Positions 9,357 through 19,298 of a stretch of DNA of 64,000 nt are shown one piece after another. Position 1 is the first letter of the stretch. Every line of letters starts with the position of its first letter. A program made the position numbers and the translations under genes. The DNA lies in contig CAVPJC010000004.1 of NCBI GenBank assembly GCA_963705155.1, positions 175,255 to 239,254 on the forward strand. Reading direction: 5' to 3'. The DNA is from CAVPJC01 sp963705155. GTDB lineage: Bacteria > Chloroflexota > Anaerolineae > Anaerolineales > UBA4823. The notes below the pieces were generated by a model. The model searched no databases. It saw only the letters and a program-made list of their open reading frames with translations, and was not told where the DNA came from.

Positions 9357-10229
9357 ATGAACACGCAAACGGTTGAGTACGAACAGTTATCTGAAGATTA
9401 TCAAAGAATTGAACAGGCGATACAGTACCTGGAGGAAAATTACCGGCGCCAACCGGAATTGAGTGAAATTGCAGCCAATATCGGGTTGAGCGAATATCAT
9501 TTTCAACGCATCTTTACGCGCTGGGTAGGGATCAGCCCCAAGCGATTTGTGCAATTCCTGACTAAAGAAAACGCCAAGCGTTTGCTGGAGAATCGCCATA
9601 ATTTGCTGGATGTGGCCTATCAAACCGGTCTTTCCGGTCCGGGACGGCTGCACGATTTGTTTGTTGCCTGCGAGGCTGTGACGCCGGGCGAATTCAAGCA
9701 CATGGGAGAAGGCCTGACAATCACGTACGGATTTCAACCTACGCCGTTTGGCGAATGCCTGGTGGCGATGACCGGGCGGGGTATTTGCAATTTGATATTT
9801 GTGCAAGAGAATAATCGCGAGGCTGCCCTGTCTGTGCTGCGCTCTCACTGGGCGCTTGCCAGGTTGGTGGAGGATGATGAGCGCATGGGCCCGGTGGTGC
9901 ACCAGGTGTTTACATTCCTGGTCGGGGGAAAGATGGAGCCGCTGCATATGCACCTGCACGGTACAAATTTTCAGATCAAGGTATGGGAGGCGCTGCTGCG
10001 TATTCCGCCCGGAGCCGTAGTGAGTTACCAGGAACTGGCCGCCCAGATTGGTATGCCGGGGGCAAGCAGGGCGGTTGGCAACGCAGTTTCGCGCAATCCG
10101 CTGCCGGTGCTGATCCCCTGTCACCGCGTGATTCGTAAAATGGGAGATTACGGCGGCTACCGGTGGGGCACGGCCCGCAAGAAAGCGCTATTGGCCTGGG
10201 AGAATATCTTGCAAGAAAATCCACAATGA
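9357..10229 (+). CDS. Ada-like fusion: AraC-type HTH plus O6-alkylguanine-DNA methyltransferase
   Basis: The 290-residue protein starts at ATG 9357 after GAAGGAG. Residues about 12-110 form an AraC-type double HTH (IEQAIQYLEENY...FQRIFTRWVGISPKRF). The C-terminal half is a methyltransferase domain with acceptor motif PCHRVIRK and GGYRWG. The N-terminal Cys4 zinc/phosphotriester domain of E. coli Ada is absent. The protein should therefore remove O6-alkyl groups from guanine by suicide transfer to the PCHR cysteine. How, or whether, the HTH half is activated without the Ada N-terminal switch is unclear. It is translationally coupled to the next gene. Confidence 0.9.
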   Translation: MNTQTVEYEQLSEDYQRIEQAIQYLEENYRRQPELSEIAANIGLSEYHFQRIFTRWVGISPKRFVQFLTKENAKRLLENRHNLLDVAYQTGLSGPGRLHDLFVACEAVTPGEFKHMGEGLTITYGFQPTPFGECLVAMTGRGICNLIFVQENNREAALSVLRSHWALARLVEDDERMGPVVHQVFTFLVGGKMEPLHMHLHGTNFQIKVWEALLRIPPGAVVSYQELAAQIGMPGASRAVGNAVSRNPLPVLIPCHRVIRKMGDYGGYRWGTARKKALLAWENILQENPQ

Positions 10230-11131
10230 GGACACGAATCTGGATAGCCATGCTGGCTGTCTACATTGTCTGGGGCTCGACTTACCTGGCGATCCGTTTT
10301 GCCGTCGAGACCATTCCGCCGTTTTTGATGGCGGGTACGCGCTTTCTGATTGCCGGGCTGATGCTTTATGGCTGGCGCCGGCTGGCGGGCGATGCCGCCC
10401 CCCAAAAGCTGGAGTGGAAATCAGCGGCGATCATTGGCTTGCTCTTACTGGTAGGTGGCAATGGACTGGTTAGCTGGGCCGAACAGTACGTACCCTCCGG
10501 GATCACGGCTTTGATGGTGGGCGCAGCACCGCTGTGGATGGTTTTGATCGATGCGGTGCGCCCGGGTGGTGTACGCCCGGGTTGGCAAACGGTTGCCGGG
10601 GTATTGATCGGTTTTGCAGGCATTGGCCTCCTGGTAGGAGGATGGCAAACGGGCCAGCACATCCAACAGGTTAACCTGGCGGGTGTGCTGGCTCTTTTTG
10701 CATCGGGAATTCTGTGGGCGGCAGGCTCGCTGTACAGCCGAAATGCGCGTTTGCCCGGGTCACCGTTGATGGGCACCGGAATGGAAATGTTGGCTGGAGG
10801 GGTGGGTCTGCTGCTTCTGGGTACGCTGGTGGGTGAATGGCTTCGATTGGATCTGGCGGGCATTTCGAGCCGGTCGTTGATGGGTCTTGGCTACCTGATT
10901 GTATTTGGCGCGCTGGTGGGTTTTGCGGCTTACACCTGGCTGCTGCGCGTAGCGCCGACCCCGCTGGTATCAACCTATGCCTATGTGAACCCGTTGATTG
11001 CCATTCTCCTGGGCAGCCTGATGGCAGGTGAAGCGCTTTCTGCGCGGATTCTCATCGCGGCGCTGGTCATCCTCAGCGCGGTGGCGCTGATCAATACAAC
11101 GCGCACAAAGAAATTGGTAGAAAATCAGTAA
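10226..11131 (+). CDS. EamA-family (DMT) permease
   Basis: The ATG at 10226 overlaps the upstream stop (ATGA), giving 301 residues (MRTRIWIAMLAVYIVWG...). An in-frame start further upstream is possible but would lie inside the repair gene. About ten hydrophobic helices are visible, with two EamA repeats: WGSTYLAIRFAVETIPPF opens the first, and the second starts near LAGVLALFASGILWAAGSLY. Members export amino acids, purines or other metabolites. The substrate is unknown. Coupling to an alkylation-repair gene is notable but gives no direct clue. Confidence 0.85.
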   Translation: MRTRIWIAMLAVYIVWGSTYLAIRFAVETIPPFLMAGTRFLIAGLMLYGWRRLAGDAAPQKLEWKSAAIIGLLLLVGGNGLVSWAEQYVPSGITALMVGAAPLWMVLIDAVRPGGVRPGWQTVAGVLIGFAGIGLLVGGWQTGQHIQQVNLAGVLALFASGILWAAGSLYSRNARLPGSPLMGTGMEMLAGGVGLLLLGTLVGEWLRLDLAGISSRSLMGLGYLIVFGALVGFAAYTWLLRVAPTPLVSTYAYVNPLIAILLGSLMAGEALSARILIAALVILSAVALINTTRTKKLVENQ

Positions 11132-11177
11132 GTTTCCAGACTGCTCGGATGCAATGGACAGAGAAGATGCAGGCTGC

Positions 11178-12160
11178 CTATCCGGTGCGAACAGCCTGAA
11201 TTTTGCCAGTATGCCAGGCGCGCTGGAAGGCCGCCACCAGGACCGGGTCGTAGCGCGTTCCAGCGCAGTCCAGAATTTCCTCGAAGGCGCGCTCCAATGG
11301 CATAGCACGGCGATAGGGGCAGTGGATGGTCATGGCGTCGAATGAGTTAGCCAGCGCTACGATGCGAGCCCCAACGGGGATGGCCTCGCCCGCCAGTCCA
11401 TCCGGATAGCCTGTGCCATCCCAGCGCTCGTGATGATGGCGCACAATGGGCACTGCCGGTGCAAGGAACGCAATGTCTTTAATCATTTCGGCGCCGGTCA
11501 GCGGGTGGATTTTGATTTCCTCCCATTCCTCGTTGGTTAAAGGCGTTTTTTTGAACAGGGTGGTTTCCCGTGTGATGATCTTTCCGATGTCATGCAGGAT
11601 CGCCCCGAAGCGCAGTTGGCCCAATGCACGTCCGGAAAGGCCGGCTTCGGTGGCAATCGCCATCGATAGGCTGTCACACGCTCTACGTGGCCGCGGGTAA
11701 AAGCATCCCGCACATCAATCGCATTGGCCAGCATGGTGAGGCTTGATTCATAGGCGCGCTGCAATTGCGCGGTGCGCAGCTCTTGCGAGCGGGAGAGGCG
11801 GGCAAGGACGGCTGTGAGGAGCTCTTCCCGGGTGAGGGGTTTGATCAGGTAATCTTCAGCACCCAGGTTCTTGCCGGTGATGACATCCTGCTTTTCACCA
11901 CGGGCAGTAAGGAACAAGAAGGGGATGGTCAACCATTCAGGCCGAGAGCGCACGGTCTGGAAGAATTGGTAACCGTCTACGCGCGGCATAGCAATATCTG
12001 ACAGGATAATATCAGGGGTGATGGTTTTCATCTGCTCCAACGCATCCTGGCCATCCAGAGCAGCGATGACGGTGTAGCCTTCGGAGCTGAGAATATCCCG
12101 CAGACCCTCGCGCAGGGCGTCGTTGTCTTCTACAATAAGGATCGTTTCTCTATTCATCAT
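11178..12160 (-). CDS. Response regulator with HD-GYP output domain (frame-broken)
   Basis: It starts MMNRETILIVEDND. Receiver residues include EDND, phospho-acceptor D in IILSDIAMP, and K in EDYLIKPL. The frame breaks near 11660, between RGHVERVTAY and the HD-GYP domain: FGAILHDIGK, HHHERWDGTGYPDGL and NSFDAMT. The joined protein is about 327 residues. It should hydrolyse c-di-GMP under control of an unidentified kinase. Its ATG overlaps the stop of the upstream P1 peptidase gene (ATGA on the minus strand), so the two are co-translated. Confidence 0.85.
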
Positions 12161-13162
12161 CTATTGTGCAAATCCAAGACGGCAGGCAGGCCTCCGGAAG
12201 GGCGGGCGAGGCGCACAGCACGCAGTACAGCCTGAGCCACGACTTCGGCTGCGAATGCTCCAACAATGTTGACATCGGCGTTGCGCCTACCCGTCGCCAG
12301 GGCAAACAGGGTGTCGCCGTCCAACATGGTATGAGATGGACGAACACTGCGCGCCAGACCATCTTGCGCCATCTGGGCGACTTTGTTGGTCTGTTCCTTG
12401 TTCAGGCGGGCATTGGTGACGACAACACCGATTACAGTGTGCTCACGACGGTGGAACCCCGCCAGTGGTCGTGCGCCGAACTGCTTAAAGATCTGCAGGG
12501 TGTCTGCGAAAGGTGTTTGGGCGTCGCCGGGCATCTCACCGGGCAGCCGGCGGGCGCCGGCGATAATTTGCCCGCTGGTGGGATCGACGACATCGCCAAA
12601 GGCGTTGACCGCGACCAGCGCAGCCACTACCACGCCGCGACCAATTTCGACGGCGGCACAGCCAACGCCAGATTTCATGGCCTGCGACATGCCCAGCACC
12701 TTACCCACGCTGCAGCCCGTGCCGGCGCCCACATTACCCTCGGCAGGTGGGAGGTTGCTGGCATTCAGGCAGGCCTGGTAGCCCATGGCAGCATCTGGAC
12801 GGGTGGCGGCGCTGCCCAGACCCAGGTCGAACAGGATGGCAGCCGGGACGATGGGGACACGCGCCACACCGGCATCGAAACCAATGCCGCGTTCTTCCAG
12901 ATAGCGCACCACACCGGAGGCTGAATTAAGTTCCGAAGGCCGACCCGCCGGAAAGGACAACAGCATGCACTTTTTCTACCAGGTGCATGGGGTGGAGAGC
13001 ATCGGTTTCACGTGTGCCAGGAGCGCCGCCGCGCTGGTCCACGCCGCCAACTGCACCGGCTTCACATAGAAGCACGGTAACGCCGGTAAGAGCCACGTCA
13101 TCCTGGGCGTGCCCTATGCGTATACCGGGAATTGAGGTGATGGAAAGCGGCTTTTCAGGCAT
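12157..13162 (-). CDS. P1-family peptidase (DmpA/BapA-like Ntn hydrolase), frame-broken
   Basis: I take the ATG at 13162 (MPEKPLSITSIPGIRIGHA) as start; a TTG at 13177 is also possible. IGHA, TGVTVLLCE, GGVDQRGGAPGTRETDAL and VVLSGGSAFG are typical of the family, as are GLNSASGVVRYLEE-like and GNVGAGTGCSVGK in the second part. A single frame break lies near 12930. Family members self-cleave to alpha and beta chains and act as L-aminopeptidase/D-amidase or beta-peptidyl aminopeptidases. The physiological substrate is unknown. It is the first gene of a two-gene unit with the HD-GYP regulator. Confidence 0.85.
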
Positions 13163-13249
13163 CTGCAGTTCAAGCAACGGGTCAGGTAGTTGGGCAGCAA
13201 GCAGTCTGCAATGGAGATTATAACATCGAAAAAATTACGGGTGCTCCGG

Positions 13250-13277
13250 TTGACATCTATTCCCTTTGGTGTATAAT
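13250..13277 (+). promoter_or_regulatory. Consensus sigma-70 promoter of the tRNA gene
   Basis: TTGACA at 13250-13255 and TATAAT at 13272-13277 are separated by 16 bp. The tRNA begins 11 bp after the -10 box, so transcription should start close to the mature 5' end. Confidence 0.85.
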
Positions 13278-13287
13278 TTGGCGGCAC

Positions 13288-13361
13288 GGCCCGTTAGCTC
13301 AATCTGGCAGAGCAGGCGACTCTTAATCGTCTGGTTGAAGGTTCGAGTCCTTCACGGGTCA
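13288..13361 (+). tRNA. tRNA-Lys (anticodon CTT)
   Basis: The 74-nt cloverleaf has acceptor stem GGCCCGT/ACGGGTC with one G-T pair and D-arm AGCTC...GAGC. The anticodon loop is CTCTTAA (anticodon CTT, reading AAG). The T-arm contains GGTTCGAGTCC. The discriminator base is A and the genome continues CCTGG, so the terminal CCA is not fully encoded. Confidence 0.95.
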
Positions 13362-13374
13362 CCTGGTTCATGCC

Positions 13375-13424
13375 AATTCCGGCGATCATTTTCTCTCCAA
13401 TACAGAGAATTTATCGGCCGGATT
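13375..13424 (+). terminator. Hairpin after tRNA-Lys, probable terminator
   Basis: Outer arms AATTCCGGCGAT / ATCGGCCGGATT and inner arms TTCTCT / AGAGAA form a long two-part stem, followed by GTTGTTTAATTT. It starts 14 bp after the tRNA. Confidence 0.5.
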
Positions 13425-13557
13425 GTTGTTTAATTTCCCTTCTCCCATCTCCCTTTACCCGGACTTCATGTGTTTATGAAAAACTTAACTTGAAATTAGG
13501 AATTTGCTGAAAATTGTCAGGAGCTTAATATTAGAATTGCGGTATAATTACTACATA

Positions 13558-15537
13558 ATGAAAGCCAAGTCGAATACCAAGCGCCTGAGCCCGGCGTATA
13601 TTTTTATGTCTGTCGTCTTAATGACGATTGTTTTGGTTAACATCACGGTTAGTATCACGCGTGCAGATGCCGGTTATGCCCTGGCGTTTGACGGCATAAA
13701 TGATACTGTCAAGTTGGGACATGCCGCCGAAATGATGGCGAGCACCTGGACAACGACGAAGACGATAGAGGTGTGGGTCAAGCCCGAGGGGCCGTCGCCC
13801 ATCTGTATCTACGGCTCGGCTGAATCGTGTGATTACATTTTCGGTGACAAACCCGAATGGTGGGGCATTTCACGCGGCATTATCAACGGACAGGACCGAA
13901 TCTGGGTCTTCAATTGGGATGGCACCCCTGACCGTGTCGGGGCAACTTACACCCCGGGAGAATGGGTGCATATTACCCTGGTGCATGGGGGCGGCATCCT
14001 TAAATCTACCGCAACGGCGTTGAAATTGCCAGCAAGGTCAGTGGTGCAACCCGCCAGCCCAGCACCGGCGCCTATCCGGATCTGTATCTGGGCGGCATCA
14101 TCATGAACACCAACCGCAATTACACCATGCTGGGACAGATCGACGAAGTGCGAATGTGGAACACCGTGCGCACGCCGGCTGAGCTGCAGGCCAATATGAC
14201 CCAGGAGCTGACCGGCAGCGAGCCAGGTCTTGCGGCCTATTACCGCATGTCCAACGGCTCGGGTTTATCCCTGACGGATGACAGCGGACATGGCTGGACC
14301 GGGACACTGATCGACGGCGGCCCAGGCGTACCGGCTAACGGCAGTCCGCCGCAATGGGTGATTTCTGAGGCTTTCGGAAGTGGTTCACCTACCAACACGC
14401 CTACAGTTACCCCCACCTTTACCCCTGTGCCGCCTACCCAGACCCCAACGGCGACTTTCGTGCCGCCCACGGTGACACCGACGTTCACTCCACTGCCGCC
14501 TACCCACACGCCCACAGCGACGTTTGTGCCGCCTACGGTAACCCCGACCTTTACCCCCATCCCGCCAACAGTTACCCCTACCTCGACAGCGGCACCGCCA
14601 ACCCAAACGCCAACCCAAACACCGGAGCCGCCTGCGGCGACGTTCACCCCAACGTTTACGCCGGTTTTGCCCACCAATACACCCACTTTAACGCCGGAGC
14701 CGCCAACTGTTACCCCGACCTCAACACCGCAGGAGCCGACCCCAACACCTACGTTGACGCCGGAGGTCCCGGTATGATACTCCAACGCCTACTCCCACGG
14801 CAACCTTCACACCTCCGCCGTCTGGAGGGGCCGGTTATGCCCTGGCGTTTGATGGATCGAATGACAATGTGCGTCTGAATCAGACTGCGCTGATAATGTC
14901 TGCCAGTTGGACGACAACGAAGACGGTTGAGCTATGGGTAAGACCCGACGGAGCACCGATTACCTGTACCACCGGCACGCCTGATTCGTGTGATTATATT
15001 TTTGGCGATAAACCCACTGGCTGGGGGATCAGCCGTGGTATTGCCGGGGGGCTGGATCGAATCTGGGTCTTTAACTATGACGGCAGCATGGACCGGGTGG
15101 GTGTGGAATACAATCCTGGCGAGTGGGTGCATATTGCACTGGTGCACGATGCTGGCGTGCTGCGCATCTACAAGAATGGTGTTGAGGCTGGCAATCAGTT
15201 GAGCGGCGCTACCCGCCAACCCCCTGGCGGCGGGTCAGTCCTCTACTTTGGTGGGATCATTGTCAGTACGACGCGCAACTACACCTTCCAGGGACAGATC
15301 GATGAAGTGCGCATCTGGAACACGGGGCGCAGCGCAGCCGATTTGCAGGCCAATATGCTGATGGAGCTTACCGGCGCAGAAAATGGGCTGGCGGCTTATT
15401 ATAAAATGTCAGATGGCGTCGGAACGATCCTGACCGATAACAGCGGGCATGGTTGGAATGGTTCGCTTTTAGATGGCGGCTCCGGGGTAGCTCCTGACGG
15501 CTTCCCACCCCAATGGGTGCTTTCCCAGGCTTTCTAA
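13558..15537 (+). CDS. Secreted protein with two duplicated LamG/concanavalin-like domains joined by a Thr/Pro linker
   Basis: From ATG 13558 (MKAKSNTKR) a signal anchor (IFMSVVLMTIVLVNITVSI) leads to LamG domain 1 (YALAFDGINDTVKLG...). The frame breaks near 14000, then continues QIDEVRMWNTVRTPAELQAN to GSPPQWV. A 130-residue TPTFTPxPPT linker follows, with a second frame break near 14775. LamG domain 2 (YALAFDGSNDNVRL...QIDEVRIWNTGRSAADLQAN) is a close copy of domain 1 and ends at the stop. The total is about 660 residues. It is exported, probably carbohydrate- or surface-binding; no catalytic domain is visible. TATAAT at 13543-13548 is only 9 bp before the ATG, so the mRNA may be nearly leaderless or start elsewhere. 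Confidence 0.75.
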
Positions 15538-15579
15538 CCCAACCCCCAATAACTGAAAGTATCGTGTGTGCGCTGCGGC

Positions 15580-15876
15580 CTACCGGCTGGAGCGCACGAC
15601 GTCTAATACGGCTTCGGGATGTCTGGCAGCCACTTGCAGCAGCACCATTGCCGGTCCCTCGGGGACGCGCCGGCCTTGCTCCCAGTTGCGCAGGGTGCGC
15701 ACGCTGATGCCCAGCATTTCTGCAAACTCAGCCTGGGTAAGGTGGAATCCTTCGCGAATGGTTTTGATATCCAGGCTGTTCAGGTGAAAAGATCGCGAGG
15801 GTTTAATTTCGCCACGCAGAATACCCCTGCCTTCCTTTACACTGGCAACCAGTTCCGCAAACAGCTTGTCTTTCAT
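15580..15876 (-). CDS. XRE-family antitoxin (HigA-like)
   Basis: The 98-residue protein has an HTH at about residues 40-85 (IREGFHLTQAEFAEMLGI SVRTLRNWEQGRR), typical of HigA-type antitoxins that repress their own operon. The ATG overlaps the stop of the upstream toxin gene by 4 bp. Toxin-first order is characteristic of higBA rather than relBE loci. Confidence 0.8.
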   Translation of the reverse strand: MKDKLFAELVASVKEGRGILRGEIKPSRSFHLNSLDIKTIREGFHLTQAEFAEMLGISVRTLRNWEQGRRVPEGPAMVLLQVAARHPEAVLDVVRSSR

Positions 15877-16190
15877 GGATATTCCTCCTCGATAATCCGG
15901 CGTAATACTTGTAATTGGTTGGGCGCCAGGCTATCGGCCTCATTCCTGGTGTAGGCCAGCAGCATCACAATCTGCATCTGCGCCTCGGCGCAGTAGTAAA
16001 TCACACGCACACTGCCGCCTCTGGCTCGCCCACGCTCTCCCCAGTGAATTTTTCGCAAACCACCGCTGCCCGGGATGATCGAGCCCATCTCCGGTCGCAG
16101 CAGCAGCGCCACCTGCAGCTCGCGGTACTCGTCAGCGGAGAGCAGCGACTGGATCTGGCTGGTGAAGAGCGATGTCTCAACAATAATCAT
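15873..16190 (-). CDS. RelE/HigB-superfamily toxin
   Basis: The 105-residue protein has the features of a RelE-fold mRNA interferase: SADEYRELQVALLLRPEMG, GLRKIHW, GGSVRVIYYC and VMLLAYTRNEAD. The family cleaves mRNA, often at the ribosome. Toxin and antitoxin form one operon, and no other gene lies between it and the divergent dehydrogenase gene (147 bp away). Confidence 0.8.
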   Translation of the reverse strand: MIIVETSLFTSQIQSLLSADEYRELQVALLLRPEMGSIIPGSGGLRKIHWGERGRARGGSVRVIYYCAEAQMQIVMLLAYTRNEADSLAPNQLQVLRRIIEEEYP

Positions 16191-16336
16191 TGCCCGGATC
16201 GGCCCTTAATGCGATTGTACGCCATTGGCGTAGTAAAGTCAAGAGGAATCGCTTTGATGCGCGCCAACCGGCGTTATAATCGATCATGCTCATCCCGCAA
16301 TGCGCAGAATACAAACATGTGCTTCAGGAGAAGACC

Positions 16337-17356
16337 ATGACCCTTCCGAGTGTTTTGATTACCCGCCGGATTCCCCCGGAAAAGCTTTCCATCGCCCGCC
16401 AAACCTGCGAAGTGGATCTATGGGATGATGAGCTGCCCCCGCCCCGGGAGGTTTTGCTGCAGCGCGCCAGAGGTAAACAGGCGCTGCTGGTACTGCTGAC
16501 CGATCGCATCGATGCAGCGGTAATGGATGCCGCCGGGCCAGGGTTACGAGTGATTTCCAATTGCGCGGTGGGGTACGATAATATCGATGTGGCTGAAGCT
16601 ACACGTCGCGGCATTCCTGTGGGCAACACGCCCGGTGTGCTCACCGAAACCACTGCTGATTTTGCCTTTGCGTTGTTGATGGCAGCAGCCCGGCGTGTTG
16701 TGGAAGGCGATCAGTTTACGCGGGCAGGCAAATGGAAGACCTGGGGTTTGACCCAGTTGTTGGGGCAGGATATTTCTGGAGCGAGCCTGGGGTTGGTGGG
16801 TTTTGGGCGTATCGGCAGAGGGATGGCTAAACGCGCCGCTGGATTTGATATGCGTGTCCTTGTGTGCGATCCTGCGCTGGTCGAGAACACACCAGCAGGC
16901 GTTGCCGGTATCCAGCGTGTGGATCTGGATACCTTACTGCGGGAATCGGATTTCGTTTCCATCCATACGCCGCTCAATGCCGAAACCGTTCATTTGATCG
17001 GCGCGGATGCACTGGCAAAGATGAAGCCAACCGCCATCCTGATCAACACGGCGCGTGGACCTGTTGTGGATCCAGACGCGCTCTATCAGGCGTTGAAAAA
17101 TAAAACGATATTTGCTGCAGCCTTGGATGTGACCGAACCGGAGCCAATCCCGGACGATCATCCCCTGCTATCGCTGGATAATTTGATCATCACCCCGCAC
17201 ATTGCCAGCGCCAGCGTGGGGACGCGCGGCAATATGGTTCAGATGGCCCTGGAGAACATGCTGGCGGGTTTGCGCGGTGAACGCCTGCCAAATCCTGTTA
17301 ACCCGCAGGTGTACAACGCTCAGGATTTATTCCACGGGCAGGGTCATGGATTCTGA
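16337..17356 (+). CDS. D-isomer-specific 2-hydroxyacid dehydrogenase (glyoxylate/hydroxypyruvate reductase type)
   Basis: The ATG at 16337 follows CAGGAGAAG and gives 339 residues. The NAD(P)-binding motif is GLVGFGRIG. Substrate and catalytic residues appear as NTARGPVVD (Arg), DVTEPEP (Glu) and TPHIASAS (His). The extended N-terminal lid has SNCAVGYDNID, as in GyaR-type glyoxylate reductases. It probably reduces glyoxylate or hydroxypyruvate with NAD(P)H. The 3' end overlaps the convergent antiporter gene by 30 bp. Confidence 0.9.
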   Translation: MTLPSVLITRRIPPEKLSIARQTCEVDLWDDELPPPREVLLQRARGKQALLVLLTDRIDAAVMDAAGPGLRVISNCAVGYDNIDVAEATRRGIPVGNTPGVLTETTADFAFALLMAAARRVVEGDQFTRAGKWKTWGLTQLLGQDISGASLGLVGFGRIGRGMAKRAAGFDMRVLVCDPALVENTPAGVAGIQRVDLDTLLRESDFVSIHTPLNAETVHLIGADALAKMKPTAILINTARGPVVDPDALYQALKNKTIFAAALDVTEPEPIPDDHPLLSLDNLIITPHIASASVGTRGNMVQMALENMLAGLRGERLPNPVNPQVYNAQDLFHGQGHGF

Positions 17357-18622
17357 GGCGGTATCCTGGGAGGAATTTCCTGGCACGTATTTACCCGGCA
17401 ACACGCGGGCGTAGTAGATCCATTCCAGAAGCGGGGCGGTCATAAAGGTGGTGATCAGCGCCATCAGCACCAGCATGGTGAAGAGAGCCGGTGAGAGCAC
17501 GCCTATATCCAGTCCGATGTTGAGTAAGACTAACTCCATCAAGCCACGCGTGTTCATCAGGATACCCAGGGCGCCAGCTTCGCGCCAGTTCATACCGGAA
17601 AGGCGAGCAGCAATGGAAGAGCCGCCGAATTTCCCGGTAATCGCCACGAGAATAATTAGCCCGGTGTAAAACCACATATGCACACCATTCACCAACCCGA
17701 TGCTGGTGCGCAGACCGGTAAAAGCGAAGAAGAGCGGCAGCATCAACACCACGGCTGTATCGTTCAGCTTTTCATTCAGAGCATGCACGAACCCGGTTTG
17801 TTTGGGCATGATGACACCTGCCAGGAAAGCGCCAAACAGGGCATGAATGCCCAATGTTTCGGTAATCCAACTGGAAGCCAGAACCAGTAATAGAATCAGC
17901 GCCAGCATGTCCTGGGTTATAGCGCCGCGCCTTTCATAGGCGGCCTCCAGGCGGTTGAGCATGCGCCGTACACCAAATAGCATCACCAGGATGTAAGCCC
18001 CGATCCCCAGCAACATGAACCAAATGGAAGCAGCCGAACCGGTAGCCCGGACCAGGAAAACTACGCCTGCCAGGATCGTCCAGCCGGTCACATCATCCAC
18101 AGCGGCACACGCAATGGTGATTACTCCCAAGTGGGTGTTCAGCAGTTTGCGCTCCGATAGGATGCGCGCCAGGACGGGAAAAGCCGTGATGCTCATGGCC
18201 GCGCCCAGAAACAAAGCGAAATTCATAAAGGCAACGCTGTCGTCGGAAACCCGCGGGTAGAGATAAAGCGCCAGCAAAGCGCCCAGAAAAAACGGCGCCA
18301 GTATGCTGACGTGGCTGACCACAACAGCCGTGTGGCCGCGGCCTTTAAGGATGTGAGGGTCGAGCTCGAGGCCCACCAGGAACATAAACAGCAGCAGGCC
18401 AATCTGGCTGATAGCGCTCAGGAAACCCAGACTCTGAGGGGGGAACAGCGCGGCGGATGCCTCGGGCGCCAGCCAGCCAAACAGGCTGGGCCCTAACAGG
18501 ATGCCCGCCACCATTTCACCCATGACTTGCGGTTGGCGGATTTTCCGAAATAGCCAGCCAACCAGACGGGCCAGCGCCAGGATTGCGCCAATTTGCACCA
18601 GAAGGAGTAACAGGTCTGGCAT
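17327..18622 (-). CDS. CPA2-family cation:proton antiporter
   Basis: The intact 431-residue membrane protein has about 12 helices. It shows the Na_H_Exchanger pattern: QPQVMGEMVAGILLGPSLFG, LLFMFLVGLELDP, and ACAAVDDVTGW with the adjacent acidic pair of electrogenic-type exchangers. There is no C-terminal TrkA-N domain, unlike KefB/KefC. It should exchange Na+ or K+ for H+ across the membrane. Its ATG overlaps the stop of the upstream small gene by one base (TGATG). Confidence 0.88.
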   Translation of the reverse strand: MPDLLLLLVQIGAILALARLVGWLFRKIRQPQVMGEMVAGILLGPSLFGWLAPEASAALFPPQSLGFLSAISQIGLLLFMFLVGLELDPHILKGRGHTAVVVSHVSILAPFFLGALLALYLYPRVSDDSVAFMNFALFLGAAMSITAFPVLARILSERKLLNTHLGVITIACAAVDDVTGWTILAGVVFLVRATGSAASIWFMLLGIGAYILVMLFGVRRMLNRLEAAYERRGAITQDMLALILLLVLASSWITETLGIHALFGAFLAGVIMPKQTGFVHALNEKLNDTAVVLMLPLFFAFTGLRTSIGLVNGVHMWFYTGLIILVAITGKFGGSSIAARLSGMNWREAGALGILMNTRGLMELVLLNIGLDIGVLSPALFTMLVLMALITTFMTAPLLEWIYYARVLPGKYVPGNSSQDTASESMTLPVE

Positions 18623-19065
18623 CAGTTCCCCCTTGGCGGATGCGCATCCGCTGGAAGGCGCACGCCCTGGACAGCAAGCGGAATTGGGCAGGCCGATGAA
18701 CGTATTTCGCCGCTCAGGCTGTCCGGGTCGACTTGCCGGTCAACGCTGGCAGTGAATTGGATGCTCCCAACCAACTCTGAAGGGGAAGTTGAAACGCTCA
18801 ATGCCTGACCTTCCAGGCGACCGGTAAACTTGATGGAGGGAAGTTCGCGGATTGTGATGTGTAAATCAGGGCCGGATTGTTGGATTACCCATGTCATGCT
18901 GGCTTCGCCTGGAAAAAACGGAGCGCAGCTGTTGGCCGAAATTTGAAGATCCCAACCACCAGCAATCGAAATGGGCGCTTGAAGGTGAGAGCCCAGGCGG
19001 ATGATACCCAAGACACCCAGTACAGGCAGAAAAACCATACTCGTGTATAGCAAGATGGTGCGCAT
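18622..19065 (-). CDS. Uncharacterised exported protein
   Basis: The 147-residue protein has an N-terminal hydrophobic helix (ILLYTSMVFLPVLGVLGII), then a beta-rich extracytoplasmic part beginning ISIAGGWDLQISANSCAPFF with two cysteines. The pattern GxWDL...W.I.Q.G..L.I resembles small lipocalin-like or META-like barrels, but I do not recognise a family. It is translationally linked to the antiporter downstream, so it may be an accessory exported subunit. Confidence 0.6.
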   Translation of the reverse strand: MRTILLYTSMVFLPVLGVLGIIRLGSHLQAPISIAGGWDLQISANSCAPFFPGEASMTWVIQQSGPDLHITIRELPSIKFTGRLEGQALSVSTSPSELVGSIQFTASVDRQVDPDSLSGEIRSSACPIPLAVQGVRLPADAHPPRGN

Positions 19066-19153
19066 AATAGAAGATCTCTCCGAAAAAGGCTAGATAGATT
19101 ATAACCCCGCAGGATGTTTGCAGATTATATCCGAATCCGCCAGATAAATAAGA

Positions 19154-19182
19154 TTGACTTTGTCTGAATAATTTTGTACAAT
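19154..19182 (+). promoter_or_regulatory. Likely sigma-70 promoter of the amidase gene
   Basis: TTGACT at 19154-19159 and TACAAT at 19177-19182 are separated by 17 bp, about 115 bp before the chosen start of the amidase gene. Confidence 0.6.
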
Positions 19183-19298
19183 ACAGGACGCATCCAAAAC
19201 TTTATCTAGTTGATAGAGTCATGGTGTGGACGCAGTAAACCACGTGCGACACCTACACAAAACCCGGTGTTTACTTGATAAAGAATAAGGTGAGGAAA

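Noticed and set aside
14390..14765. Regular short tandem repeats, at first sight a CRISPR- or minisatellite-like array
   Set aside because: The period follows codons for TPTFTPxPPT on the plus strand; it is the Thr/Pro linker of the LamG protein. Unit length varies and there are no spacers. The Gly/Val-rich frame on the opposite strand is its shadow.
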